DNA of 64,000 bases, from contig NZ_LN929838.1 in NCBI RefSeq assembly GCF_001493375.1, positions 174,222 to 238,221 on the forward strand, read 5' to 3'. Below are positions 8,842 through 16,093 of the stretch, piece after piece; the stretch's first letter is position 1, and the number at the start of each line of letters is the position of its first letter. The position numbers and the translations under genes were made by a program. The DNA is from Streptomyces specialis (GTDB taxonomy: Bacteria; Actinomycetota; Actinomycetes; Streptomycetales; Streptomycetaceae). Under the pieces are notes generated by a model, which made no database searches, was not told the origin of the DNA, and saw only the letters and a list, made by a program, of their open reading frames with translations.

Positions 8842-9135
8842 TGTCCGCGACTGTCACGAGGCCGTCGGCGTGAACCAACAGCAGATCCGGAATGTGCCGC
8901 CGAACGCTGGCGCCATCCCGTTCCGTCAGCTGAAACGGTTGTGCCACGATCTCCGCAACATCGCGATCGAAATCCGCCAACAGAATCCGAGCCGATTCCA
9001 GACGGCTCTCGCAGGGCACCAACCGCACCATCGTGGACGTGTAGTACCAGCCTGAGTAGTGCCTTCGCCCCTTGTACCAGCGGAAACCCCGCACCGGCAG
9101 CTCGGCCGCCACCTCCGCGACAAGCAGGCGATCCG
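8829..9135 (-). pseudogene. TnsA-like transposase endonuclease, internal fragment
   Basis: The frame reads VRGFRWYKGRRHYSGWYYTS, then PCESRLESARILLADFDRDV, then QPFQLTERDGASVRRHIPDL and finally VADIKAPSG. This matches TnsA-like heteromeric transposase endonucleases found in actinomycete Tn7-like elements: catalytic Glu in ESRLE, Asp in RRHIPD and the Lys in DIK are all present. It is fused in frame to IS481 transposase sequence upstream and ends abruptly where it meets the solute-binding protein fragment. Confidence 0.65.
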
Positions 9136-9369
9136 GGGCAGTTTCGACCACCCGGGCCTCGATGGCCGCCGGGGTGCGGTGCGCGGCCGGCTGGGCCGGT
9201 CGGCAAGGCCGGCCTGTCCCTCGGCCGCGTACCGGCGCACCCATTCGTGCGCGGTGGTCCGCGAGACGCCCATCTCCGCGGTGACACGAGCGACAGGGCG
9301 GCCAGAGAGCACCCGTTCGACCAGCAGCCGCCTGCCGTGAACCATCAGCCGGGCATTACGGTGGGACAC
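9136..9369 (-). pseudogene. IS481-family transposase, N-terminal fragment
   Basis: From GTG 9369 the frame gives SHRNARLMVHGRRLLVERVL, RPVARVTAEMGVSRTTAHEW and GLADRPSRPRTAP, the canonical IS481 N-terminus. A frameshift near 9170 follows, then TPAAIEARVVE before the sequence crosses into the TnsA-like fragment. The catalytic domain is missing. Confidence 0.75.
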
Positions 9370-9450
9370 GAAGTCCTCCGTGCGGAGCGGTCCTGGACAG
9401 CTCCACCACACCGGAGGTCTTCCTCACGATCAAGCCCTGCCCACCGTCGA

Positions 9451-9470
9451 CAACGCCCGTGGTCAAGACA
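9451..9470 (-). repeat. IS481-type terminal inverted repeat (left end)
   Basis: Read on the minus strand, the stretch beginning TGTCTTGACCACGGGCGTTG about 100 bases before the transposase start has the position and sequence style of an IS481 left terminal repeat. No matching right end was found in the window, consistent with a truncated element. Confidence 0.55.
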
Positions 9471-9471
9471 C

Positions 9472-9585
9472 CTAGCGGCGACGGCCGTCGCTTGCCTCTC
9501 CGAGGCGAGCCAACAGGCCGTGGTGACGATGATCGACCACCTGCGCGGCGTGGAGAACGGCGAACGGCCTCGGGCGCAAAGCTGA
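9472..9585 (+). pseudogene. probable MarR-type regulator, C-terminal fragment
   Basis: Directly outside the IS end the plus frame reads LAATAVACLSEASQQAVVTM and IDHLRGVENGERPRAQS to a stop at 9585, resembling the last helix of MarR-family regulators. The insertion appears to have cut off the rest. Confidence 0.4.
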
Positions 9586-9710
9586 ATCAACGATAGTGAC
9601 GGTCAGGTCCCGATGTGGTACCGAAGAGCCCGGAACATGCCGATGCTCCTCACTCGGCCATCGAACCGAGTTGGGCGGCAGTCTGATCGAAGTCGGCTGG
9701 TGAGCGGTCG

Positions 9711-10496
9711 TCACACCGGGCGGTGCCCGGCGTAGGCGGCGGAGCCGGCCGCCGGGGCGGCCGGGCGGGGCACGGACCACGCGCGGTCCAGGGCGTCCCG
9801 GGTCAGGACGGCGGCGGGCGGGCCCTCGGCCAGGAGCCGGCCTCCGGCGAACAGCAGACAGTGGTCGGCGCGGAGTGCGTCGTCCAGGTCGTGCGTGGCG
9901 TGGACGACCGTGACTCCGGCGGCCGTCGTCTCGGCCAGCACCTCGGCGATGCGGTCCCGGGCCGCCCGGTCGAGACCGGCGGCGGGCTCGTCGAGCAGCA
10001 GCAGGCCGGACTCCTGGGCCAACCCCTGGGCGACGAGGGCGCGTTGCCGCTGGCCGCCGGAGAGGGTGCCCAACTGCCGTGCGGCGATGTCCAGCAGGTC
10101 CAGCCGGTCCAGGCATGCCTCGACCGCCGCGCGGTCGCGGCGGGTCAGCGGGCGCCAGGGACCGCGCCGCGCCCAGCGGCCCATCGCGACGGTCTCCCGG
10201 ACGGTGATGGGGAGGGCGTCGGAGGCGGCGCTGCGCTGCACGACGAAGGCGGGGCGGCGGGTGTCCCGGCGGCGTTCGACGACGCCCGCGGCGGGCGGGA
10301 TCACACCGGCCAGCACGCCGAGGAACGTCGACTTGCCGGCGCCGTTCGGCCCGACGAGGGCGGTGGTCGCGGCGTGCGGGACGCGGGCGTTGACGCCCCG
10401 CAGCACCGGCCGCCGACGGCGGGCGTAACCGGCCCACAGGTCACGGACAGTGATCTCGTTCGTCTCGCCGGCGTCGGCCGGATCGGCCGGGTGCAC
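9711..10496 (-). CDS. aztA: zinc ABC transporter ATP-binding protein AztA
   Basis: A 261-residue ABC ATPase energising zinc uptake at the cytoplasmic membrane. Visible motifs are Walker A GPNGAGKS, Q-loop VVQRSAASDALP, signature LSGGQRQR, Walker B LLLLDEPAAGLD and switch His in HATHDLDD. Start GTG 10496 has a purine-rich GGGGGA upstream. The gene is divergent from the permease gene aztB, with a Zur-type box between them, so both should be derepressed under zinc shortage. Assignment to zinc rather than manganese rests on the flanking aztC/aztD genes and the operator. Confidence 0.85.
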   Translation of the reverse strand: MHPADPADAGETNEITVRDLWAGYARRRRPVLRGVNARVPHAATTALVGPNGAGKSTFLGVLAGVIPPAAGVVERRRDTRRPAFVVQRSAASDALPITVRETVAMGRWARRGPWRPLTRRDRAAVEACLDRLDLLDIAARQLGTLSGGQRQRALVAQGLAQESGLLLLDEPAAGLDRAARDRIAEVLAETTAAGVTVVHATHDLDDALRADHCLLFAGGRLLAEGPPAAVLTRDALDRAWSVPRPAAPAAGSAAYAGHRPV

Positions 10497-10515
10497 GGGA
10501 TCCCCCTTTTTGCAT

Positions 10516-10530
10516 TGAAAATGATTTTCA
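10516..10530. promoter_or_regulatory. Zur box
   Basis: TGAAAATGATTTTCA is a perfect 7-1-7 palindrome of the Zur/Fur type, in an A/T-rich island between the divergent aztA and aztB starts (20 bases from aztA, 17 from aztB). Zur with zinc bound would block both promoters. Confidence 0.85.
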
Positions 10531-10547
10531 TTATAGAGTGCCTGGCC

Positions 10548-11393
10548 ATGGAATGGTTGCTTGCGCCGTTCGAGGTGTCATTCGTCCAACGGGCGCTATG
10601 GGGAGGTGTGTTCGTGTCCCTGATCTGCGCTCTCGCCGGCACGTGGGTGGTCCTGCGCGGCATGGCCTTCCTCGGTGACGCCATGTCGCACGGGATGCTG
10701 CCCGGCGTCGCGCTCGCCTCGCTGCTCGGCGGGAACCTGCTGCTGGGCGCCGCGCTCAGCGCCGGAGCGATGGCACTGGGAGTGACGGCGCTGGGCCGTT
10801 CGTCGCGGCTGTCCCGGGACACCGCCATCGGGCTGCTGTTCGCCGGAATGCTCTCGGCGGGCGTGATCATCGTCTCCCGCTCCCCGTCGTTCGCGGTGGA
10901 CCTGACCGGGTTCCTCTTCGGGGACGTGCTGGCGGTGCGGGAACGCGATCTCGGCTACCTGGCGGGCGCGTTGGCGCTGGCGGCGGTGGTCGCGGCGGCG
11001 GGGCACCGTTCGTTCGTCGCGCTCGCCTTCGACCCGCGCAAGGCCCACACGCTCGGGCTGCGGCCCGGGATGGCGCAGGGGCTGCTGCTGGGGCTGGTCA
11101 CGCTCGCGATCGTCGCCTCGTTCCACGTCGTCGGGACGCTGCTGGTCTTCGGGCTGCTGATCGCGCCCCCCGCCGCCATGGTGCTGTGGGCGCGACGCAT
11201 CCCCCTGATCATGCTCGGGGCCGCGGCCCTGGGCATCGTCGCGACCGTGACCGGGCTGGTGGTGTCGTGGCACTGGGGAACGGCGGCGGGCGCGACGATC
11301 GCCGCCGTCGCGGTGGCGTTGTTCTTCGTCTCGGCCGGGGCGGCGCTCGCCGCCCGCACCGGCGGGACCCCGGTACGGGAGGCGGGGGCGTGA
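10548..11393 (+). CDS. aztB: zinc ABC transporter permease AztB
   Basis: A 281-residue ABC-3 type integral membrane permease with about eight or nine hydrophobic helices. The start MEWLLAPFEVSFVQRALWGG is typical, and the conserved DAMSHGMLPGVALA segment near residue 40 is the family hallmark. ATG 10548 is chosen because it lies right after the Zur box and matches the family start. The stop overlaps the GTG of the next gene (GTGA), so it is translationally coupled. It forms the channel for zinc handed over by AztC and driven by AztA. Confidence 0.85.
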   Translation: MEWLLAPFEVSFVQRALWGGVFVSLICALAGTWVVLRGMAFLGDAMSHGMLPGVALASLLGGNLLLGAALSAGAMALGVTALGRSSRLSRDTAIGLLFAGMLSAGVIIVSRSPSFAVDLTGFLFGDVLAVRERDLGYLAGALALAAVVAAAGHRSFVALAFDPRKAHTLGLRPGMAQGLLLGLVTLAIVASFHVVGTLLVFGLLIAPPAAMVLWARRIPLIMLGAAALGIVATVTGLVVSWHWGTAAGATIAAVAVALFFVSAGAALAARTGGTPVREAGA

Positions 11394-12595
11394 GGCGGCG
11401 CGGAACGAGGACGACGGCGGCCGGAGCCGGGATCGCGGCGGCGCTGCTGCGGGTCGCCGGCTGCGGCGGGAACGGTGGGGAGCCCGCCGGTGGCGGCGGC
11501 GGGACGCCGGAGGAGGACGTGCCGCACGGCTACGTGGCGGGCGCCGAGGAGACCGCCGAGCCGCAGCACCGGCTGGTGCTGGCCGACGGGGAGACCGGCG
11601 AGGTGCGCGTGCTCGACCTGATCACCGAGGAGGTGACCGGGCTCGCGGGCCCGGGCCCGATCGAACGCGCCGTGGGCGACGGCCGGTTCGCCTACCTCAC
11701 CACCGGGGACGGAGCCGTGCGCGTCGTGGACGGCGGCACGTGGACGACCGACCACGGCGACCACGCCCACTACTACCGCGCCGAGATCGGCGCCGTCGGC
11801 GAGGTCACCCGGGACGCCCCGGCGGTCGGGACGCACGCCGACACCTCCCGGGTGGCCGTCACCTTCGCCGACGGCACCGTGCGCCTCCTCGACCGCGAAG
11901 CGCTCGAAGCGGGCGAGGTGGCCGGGGCGGGAACGCTCACCGGGGCCGCCGTCGCCGTGCCCTACGCCGGGCACGTGCTGGTCGCCGCCTCGGACGGCGA
12001 CGCCGTCGAGGCCCGCTCCCCGGACGGCGGCGACCGCGTCACGATCGACGCGCCGTGTCCGGAGCCGCGCGGGGCGGCGGTGACGCGGCACGGCGTGGTC
12101 TTCGGCTGCGCGGACGGCGCGCTGCTGGTCACGGAGGACGGCGAGGGCGCGTTCGGCGGCGAGAAGATCCCCTACCCGGACGGGGTCGCGGCGGACGAGC
12201 GGGCCGTGGAGTTCAGCCTGCGGCCCGGCAGCGGAACGCTGGCCGCGCCCGCCGGGGAGCGGGGTGTCTGGACGCTCGACGCGTCGGCCGGCGCGTGGAC
12301 GCTGGTCGAGACCGGCCCGGTGGTGGCGGCGGACGCCGTCGGCGACGGCCGGACGCTGCTCGCCCTCACCCCGGACGGGGTGCTGCGCGCCTACGACATC
12401 GGCAGCGGCGAGGAGACGGCCCGGACCCAACTGGGTACCGGAGCGGCCGACATCGAGCTGGACACCAGCCGCGCCTACGTCAACGACCCGGCGGCCGGAG
12501 CCGTGTACGAGATCGACTACAACGACGACCTGCGGCTGGCCCGCACCTTCGACCTGGACATCGCGCCCACGCACATGGTGGAGACGGGCCGATGA
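11390..12595 (+). CDS. AztD-like secreted zinc metallochaperone, paralogue 1
   Basis: A 401-residue secreted protein with an N-terminal hydrophobic segment ending in a lipobox-like LLRVAGCG. It is followed by a Gly/Glu-rich linker and a beta-propeller-like chain of short repeats (LVLADGETGEVRVLD, TRDAPAVGTHADTSRVAVTF). A His-rich loop DHGDHAHYYRAE near residue 120 is a likely zinc site. It lies between aztB and aztC with 4-base overlaps at both ends. AztD proteins bind zinc extracellularly and pass it to AztC. This copy diverges from the second aztD at 13667. Either may be the true orthologue. Confidence 0.72.
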   Translation: MRRRGTRTTAAGAGIAAALLRVAGCGGNGGEPAGGGGGTPEEDVPHGYVAGAEETAEPQHRLVLADGETGEVRVLDLITEEVTGLAGPGPIERAVGDGRFAYLTTGDGAVRVVDGGTWTTDHGDHAHYYRAEIGAVGEVTRDAPAVGTHADTSRVAVTFADGTVRLLDREALEAGEVAGAGTLTGAAVAVPYAGHVLVAASDGDAVEARSPDGGDRVTIDAPCPEPRGAAVTRHGVVFGCADGALLVTEDGEGAFGGEKIPYPDGVAADERAVEFSLRPGSGTLAAPAGERGVWTLDASAGAWTLVETGPVVAADAVGDGRTLLALTPDGVLRAYDIGSGEETARTQLGTGAADIELDTSRAYVNDPAAGAVYEIDYNDDLRLARTFDLDIAPTHMVETGR

Positions 12596-13542
12596 GGGGC
12601 GACGGCACGCGCGGGGCGCTCCCCGGACGGGCGGCGTCGGCGGTGGCGCTGGTGTGCGCGGCGCTGCTGCCGCTGGCCGGGTGCGGTCTGGCCGACGGCG
12701 AGGGACAGGGCTCGTCCGGGGTGGTCGTCACCACCAACATCCTCGGCGACATCACGCGGAACGTCGTCGGCGACGAGGCCGAGGTGACCGTGCTGATGGA
12801 GGCGAACGCGGACCCGCACTCGTTCGGCATCTCCGCCCGGCAGGCGGCGACGATGGAGGACGCCGCCCTGGTGGTGTACAACGGCCTCGGCCTGGAGGAG
12901 GGCGTGCTGCGCAACGTCCGGGCCGCCGAGGACGCCGGGATCCCGGCCCTCGCCGTCGCCGAGGCGGTCGATCCGCTCCCCTACGCCGACGGCGAGGGCG
13001 ACGACCCCCACTTCTGGACCGACCCCGGGCGGGTCCGGACCGCCGTGGACGTGATCGCCGACCGGGTGGTGGCGGAGGTGGACGGCGTCGACGCCGACGC
13101 GGTCCGGGAGAACGCCGCCGTCTACGGAGCCGAGATCGACCGGCTCGACACGTGGATGGCCGCGGAGTTCGACGCGATCCCGCCGGAGCGGCGCAGCCTG
13201 GTCACCAACCACCACGTCTTCGGCTACCTGGCAGAGCGCTACCGGTTCCGGGTCATCGGCGCGGTCATCCCGAGCGGGACGACCCTCGCCTCGCCCAGCA
13301 GCTCCGATCTGGAATCGCTCGCGAACGCGGTCCGCGAGGCCGGGGTGCCCGCCATCTTCGCGGACTCGTCCCAGCCGGACCGCCTCGCGCGGGTGCTCGC
13401 GGACGAGATCGGCCACGACGTGGACGTCATCCCGCTCTACTCGGAATCCCTCACCGCGGAGGGCGAGGAGGCCGGGACCTATCTGGACATGATGCGCGCC
13501 AACACCGAGGCGATCGTCACCGGACTCGGCCGCGCGGGCTGA
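12592..13542 (+). CDS. aztC: zinc ABC transporter substrate-binding protein AztC
   Basis: A 316-residue cluster A-I zinc-binding lipoprotein: signal sequence ending LLPLAGCG, then VVVTTNILGDITRNVVGDEA. Metal ligands are recognisable as His in NADPHSFGIS, His in DDPHFWTDP, His in LVTNHHVFGYLAERY and Asp in IFADSSQPDRLA. The long His-rich loop of ZnuA is absent, as expected for AztC, which relies on AztD for zinc delivery. ATG overlaps the preceding stop (ATGA). Confidence 0.88.
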   Translation: MRGDGTRGALPGRAASAVALVCAALLPLAGCGLADGEGQGSSGVVVTTNILGDITRNVVGDEAEVTVLMEANADPHSFGISARQAATMEDAALVVYNGLGLEEGVLRNVRAAEDAGIPALAVAEAVDPLPYADGEGDDPHFWTDPGRVRTAVDVIADRVVAEVDGVDADAVRENAAVYGAEIDRLDTWMAAEFDAIPPERRSLVTNHHVFGYLAERYRFRVIGAVIPSGTTLASPSSSDLESLANAVREAGVPAIFADSSQPDRLARVLADEIGHDVDVIPLYSESLTAEGEEAGTYLDMMRANTEAIVTGLGRAG

Positions 13543-13559
13543 GGCGCCCGCACCGCACC

Positions 13560-13594
13560 GGGCCGGGCCGCCCCTCGGCGGGGTCGCCCGGCCC
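13560..13594. terminator. hairpin after aztC
   Basis: GGGCCGGGC and GCCCGGCCC form a perfect 9-bp stem 18 bases after the aztC stop, around a loop that can itself pair. GC-rich hairpins without U-tracts are usual terminators in Streptomyces, so this may attenuate transcription into aztD. Confidence 0.5.
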
Positions 13595-13610
13595 GGCCGC
13601 CAAGCCCGGT

Positions 13611-13650
13611 CACGCACCCGACCCAGTCACGCACCCGACCCAGTCACGCA
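13611..13650. repeat. 17-bp tandem repeat, about 2.4 copies
   Basis: The unit CACGCACCCGACCCAGT occurs at 13611-13627 and 13628-13644 and restarts (CACGCA) at 13645, just ahead of the second aztD gene. It could be a replication slippage product or carry regulator half-sites. Confidence 0.7.
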
Positions 13651-13666
13651 ATGGAGAGGCAAGAGA

Positions 13667-14875
13667 ATGCAGTTGTCGAGAACGAGAGCCGGGGCCCTGT
13701 CCGCGGTCACCGCCGCGCTGATCGCGCTGAGCGCGTGCGGAGACGGCGGCGACGCGGGGGACGAGCCGGACGACGGCGCGTCGGCGCCCTCCGGGCCCGC
13801 GGACGCCACGGTGGCCGACCCGCTCGTCGTCACCTACGACGGAGGGCTGTTCGTCATCGACGGCGAGACCTTCGAGGTCGCCGAGGACATCCCGCTGGAG
13901 GGCTTCAACCGCGTCAACCCCGCCGGGGACGACCGGCACGTCCTGGTCTCGACGTCCTCCGGCTTCCAGGTCCTCGACGCGGCCGGCGCCGCGCTGACGG
14001 ACGTCGAGTTCGCCGCCGCCGAGCCCGGGCACGTGGTGCGGCACTCCGGCCGGACCGTGCTGTTCGCCGACGGCTCGGGCGAGGTCGTCAGCTTCGACCC
14101 GCGGGACCTCGGCCCCGCCGTGGCCGACGGCGCCCTGCCGGAGAGCGAGACCTACACCGCCGCCGACGCCCACCATGGCGTCGCGGTCGAGCTGGCCAAC
14201 GGCGAACTGCTCGTCACCCTCGGTACCGAGGAGGAACGTACCGGCATCGTCGTCCTCGACGAGGACCGCGAGGAGATCGCCCGGAGCGAGGAGTGCCCCG
14301 GCGTGCACGGCGAGGCCACCGCCCAGGGCGAGGCCGTCGTCATCGGCTGCGAGGACGGCGTCCTCGTCTACCGCGACGGCACCATCACCAAGGTGGACAG
14401 CCCGACCGGGTACGGCCGCATCGGCAACCAGGCCGGGTCCGAGGAGTCGCCGATCGTGCTCGGCGACTACAAGCGGGACGCCGAGGCCGAGCTGGAGCGC
14501 CCCGAGCAGGTCTCGCTGATCGACACGGAGACGGGCACCCTCACCCTGGTCGACCTCGGCGCCAGCTACACCTTCCGGTCCCTGGCACGCGGTCCGCACG
14601 GCGAGGCCCTGGTGCTCGGCACGGACGGGCGGATCCACGTGATCGATCCGGAGAGCGCGGAGGTCGTGGACACCATCCCGGTGATCGAGGAGTGGGAGGA
14701 GCCGCTGGAGTGGCAGCAGCCGCGCCCGGCGCTCTTCGTGCGGGACCACACGGCGTACGTCACCGAACCGGCCACCGGCGAACTGCACGCCGTGGACGTC
14801 GAGTCGGGCGAGGTGCTGCACAGCCTGACCCTGCCCGGGACGCCCAACGAGCTGAGCGGCGTGGTCGCTCACTGA
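13667..14875 (+). CDS. aztD: zinc metallochaperone AztD
   Basis: A 402-residue secreted protein: lipobox-type signal LIALSACG, Asp/Gly-rich linker, then a propeller-like body with repeated VxxFDxRDL, VVLDEDREEIA and HVIDPESAEVV strands. The family's metal-binding His cluster is visible in TAADAHHGVAVELAN near residue 168 and in CPGVHGEA. GAGAGG upstream of the ATG serves as ribosome binding site. It probably belongs to the zinc-controlled azt set but lies after a hairpin and may have separate expression. Two AztD-like proteins in one locus is unusual. Confidence 0.82.
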   Translation: MQLSRTRAGALSAVTAALIALSACGDGGDAGDEPDDGASAPSGPADATVADPLVVTYDGGLFVIDGETFEVAEDIPLEGFNRVNPAGDDRHVLVSTSSGFQVLDAAGAALTDVEFAAAEPGHVVRHSGRTVLFADGSGEVVSFDPRDLGPAVADGALPESETYTAADAHHGVAVELANGELLVTLGTEEERTGIVVLDEDREEIARSEECPGVHGEATAQGEAVVIGCEDGVLVYRDGTITKVDSPTGYGRIGNQAGSEESPIVLGDYKRDAEAELERPEQVSLIDTETGTLTLVDLGASYTFRSLARGPHGEALVLGTDGRIHVIDPESAEVVDTIPVIEEWEEPLEWQQPRPALFVRDHTAYVTEPATGELHAVDVESGEVLHSLTLPGTPNELSGVVAH

Positions 14876-14911
14876 CCCGGCGGCGCGGGGGCACCGCCCC
14901 GGCGGTGCCAG

Positions 14912-14950
14912 CCCGGCCCGGCCGACCACGACTCCGTCGGCCGGGCCGGG
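14912..14950. terminator. strong terminator after aztD
   Basis: A perfect 15-bp stem (CCCGGCCCGGCCGAC with its complement) and a 9-base loop begin 37 bases after the aztD stop. It would end the azt transcript. Confidence 0.75.
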
Positions 14951-14989
14951 CCGGGTCAGCGGCGGCGGTTTCCGGAGCAGCCCTCGTCC

Positions 14990-15169
14990 GAGGCGAGCGG
15001 TGTGTCGGCCGCGTTCCCAGCCGGAGAGCATGCTGGGGGTGACGCCGCTGGAGCCGCCCGGGGAGGTGCGGTCAAGGTCGGCGCAGACCTGTTCGAGGGT
15101 GGCGGGGACGGCCAGGCGGGCGCGCCGTAGCGGGCTGTCGGTGGTGCTGGTGCGGCGGGTGGACGGCAT
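14990..15169 (-). pseudogene. XRE-type regulator, N-terminal fragment
   Basis: From ATG 15169 the frame gives ATLEQVCADLDRTSPGGSSG and VTPSMLSGWERGRHTA, the helix-turn-helix region typical of a Streptomyces XRE family whose members continue for several hundred residues. Here the similarity ends near 15000 at the azt terminator, so only the DNA-binding segment remains. Confidence 0.55.
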
Positions 15170-15231
15170 CGTGCGGCTCCCCTTCCCCTGGCGTGCGCCT
15201 GACTGCGGTCGGCGCCTGCGACGGTGTCAGC

Positions 15232-15607
15232 CGGCCGGTACCGGCTGCGGGAGATCAGGGTGTAGCCCTGGGGTGGGTGGAAGGCGCCGAGGATGTCGGT
15301 GAGCTGGGCAGCGGTGGCCCTCGTGCTCGCGGACGCCGCGGATCGGCAGAGCGAAGCCGCGCGGCAGGTCCTTGAGGTGGTCCAGGACGGAGTCGCCGTT
15401 CCCGGGCCGGGCCTGCTCGGCGACGGCGGCGATCCGCTCGGGGGAATCGACGACGGCCGGGTCGAGGTCGATGACCGCCGCGAGGCGGGAGACCGGGGCG
15501 GTCAGGTACACATACCAGGTCACCGCCCGGCCGGTCAGGAACCGGCGCCGGAACTCATGGCGTTTCAGCCCTTGCCAGATCGAGTCGTAGTACTGGGATT
15601 TGACCTA
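15232..15607 (-). pseudogene. PUA/ASCH-like protein, truncated and frameshifted
   Basis: The frame KSQYYDSIWQGLKRHEFRRR, LTGRAVTWYVYLTAPVSRLA and ARPGNGDSVLDHLKDLPRGF matches actinomycete predicted regulators with a PUA/ASCH-like domain. Near 15315 a one-base shift moves the remaining homology (TAAQLTDILGAFHPPQGYTL) into another frame. The N-terminus is cut off at a stop codon upstream of 15607. Confidence 0.6.
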
Positions 15608-15610
15608 CAT

Positions 15611-16093
15611 CAGGACCGGCTCGGGCGGCGCTTGAGGGGCGTCGAACAGCGCGTCCACCGGGCTCCTTCGCATCGGGTCTCCGGCCCATCCACCGGTCGC
15701 TGTGACGGGTTGTGCGGTGACCAAATGCAGAAGGCGCCTGCTCCGCCACTGAGCCGCGGGCCCGGGATCACTGCCGGCTCGGGCGGAGTCGCGGGACATC
15801 CAGCGGGGCCCCTCCACGACTGCCGTCTCAAAGGCGACAGCGTCCACCACGCCGTGCTCGGCATCGCCACGTCGTCGATCAATCACGGGCCAGCCCTGGG
15901 GTGGGCGCGCAGCGCACCCTGTGGTGAGGTCCGAGCGGGGTGGCTCCGCCCCACTCGGAGGAAATGACCCGGTTGCGGGCTTTTGTTCGCAATGTCAGGA
16001 TCGGTGAGGCGAGTCGCCGGGCCGCGTCAGCTATGCCGTCGCGCGACCGCGGGTGGGGGTCTCCACACGCTGAAATGCGAAGGGCGCACCACG
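15611..16093. other. no recognisable gene
   Basis: Overlapping frames on both strands lack consistent codon bias. Near 15935-15960 a short GC hairpin (GGGG...CCCC arms) precedes the 16094 transcription unit; the A/T-richer stretch 15965-16005 is a plausible promoter area for it. Confidence 0.4.

Noticed and set aside
10516..10530. Fur (iron) box instead of Zur box
   Set aside because: The palindrome could be read either way, but the flanking genes form a zinc transport set, so Zur is the better reading.
13610..15169. 519-codon minus-strand frame
   Set aside because: Only its first 55 codons (XRE fragment) are coding-like; the rest is antisense to aztD.
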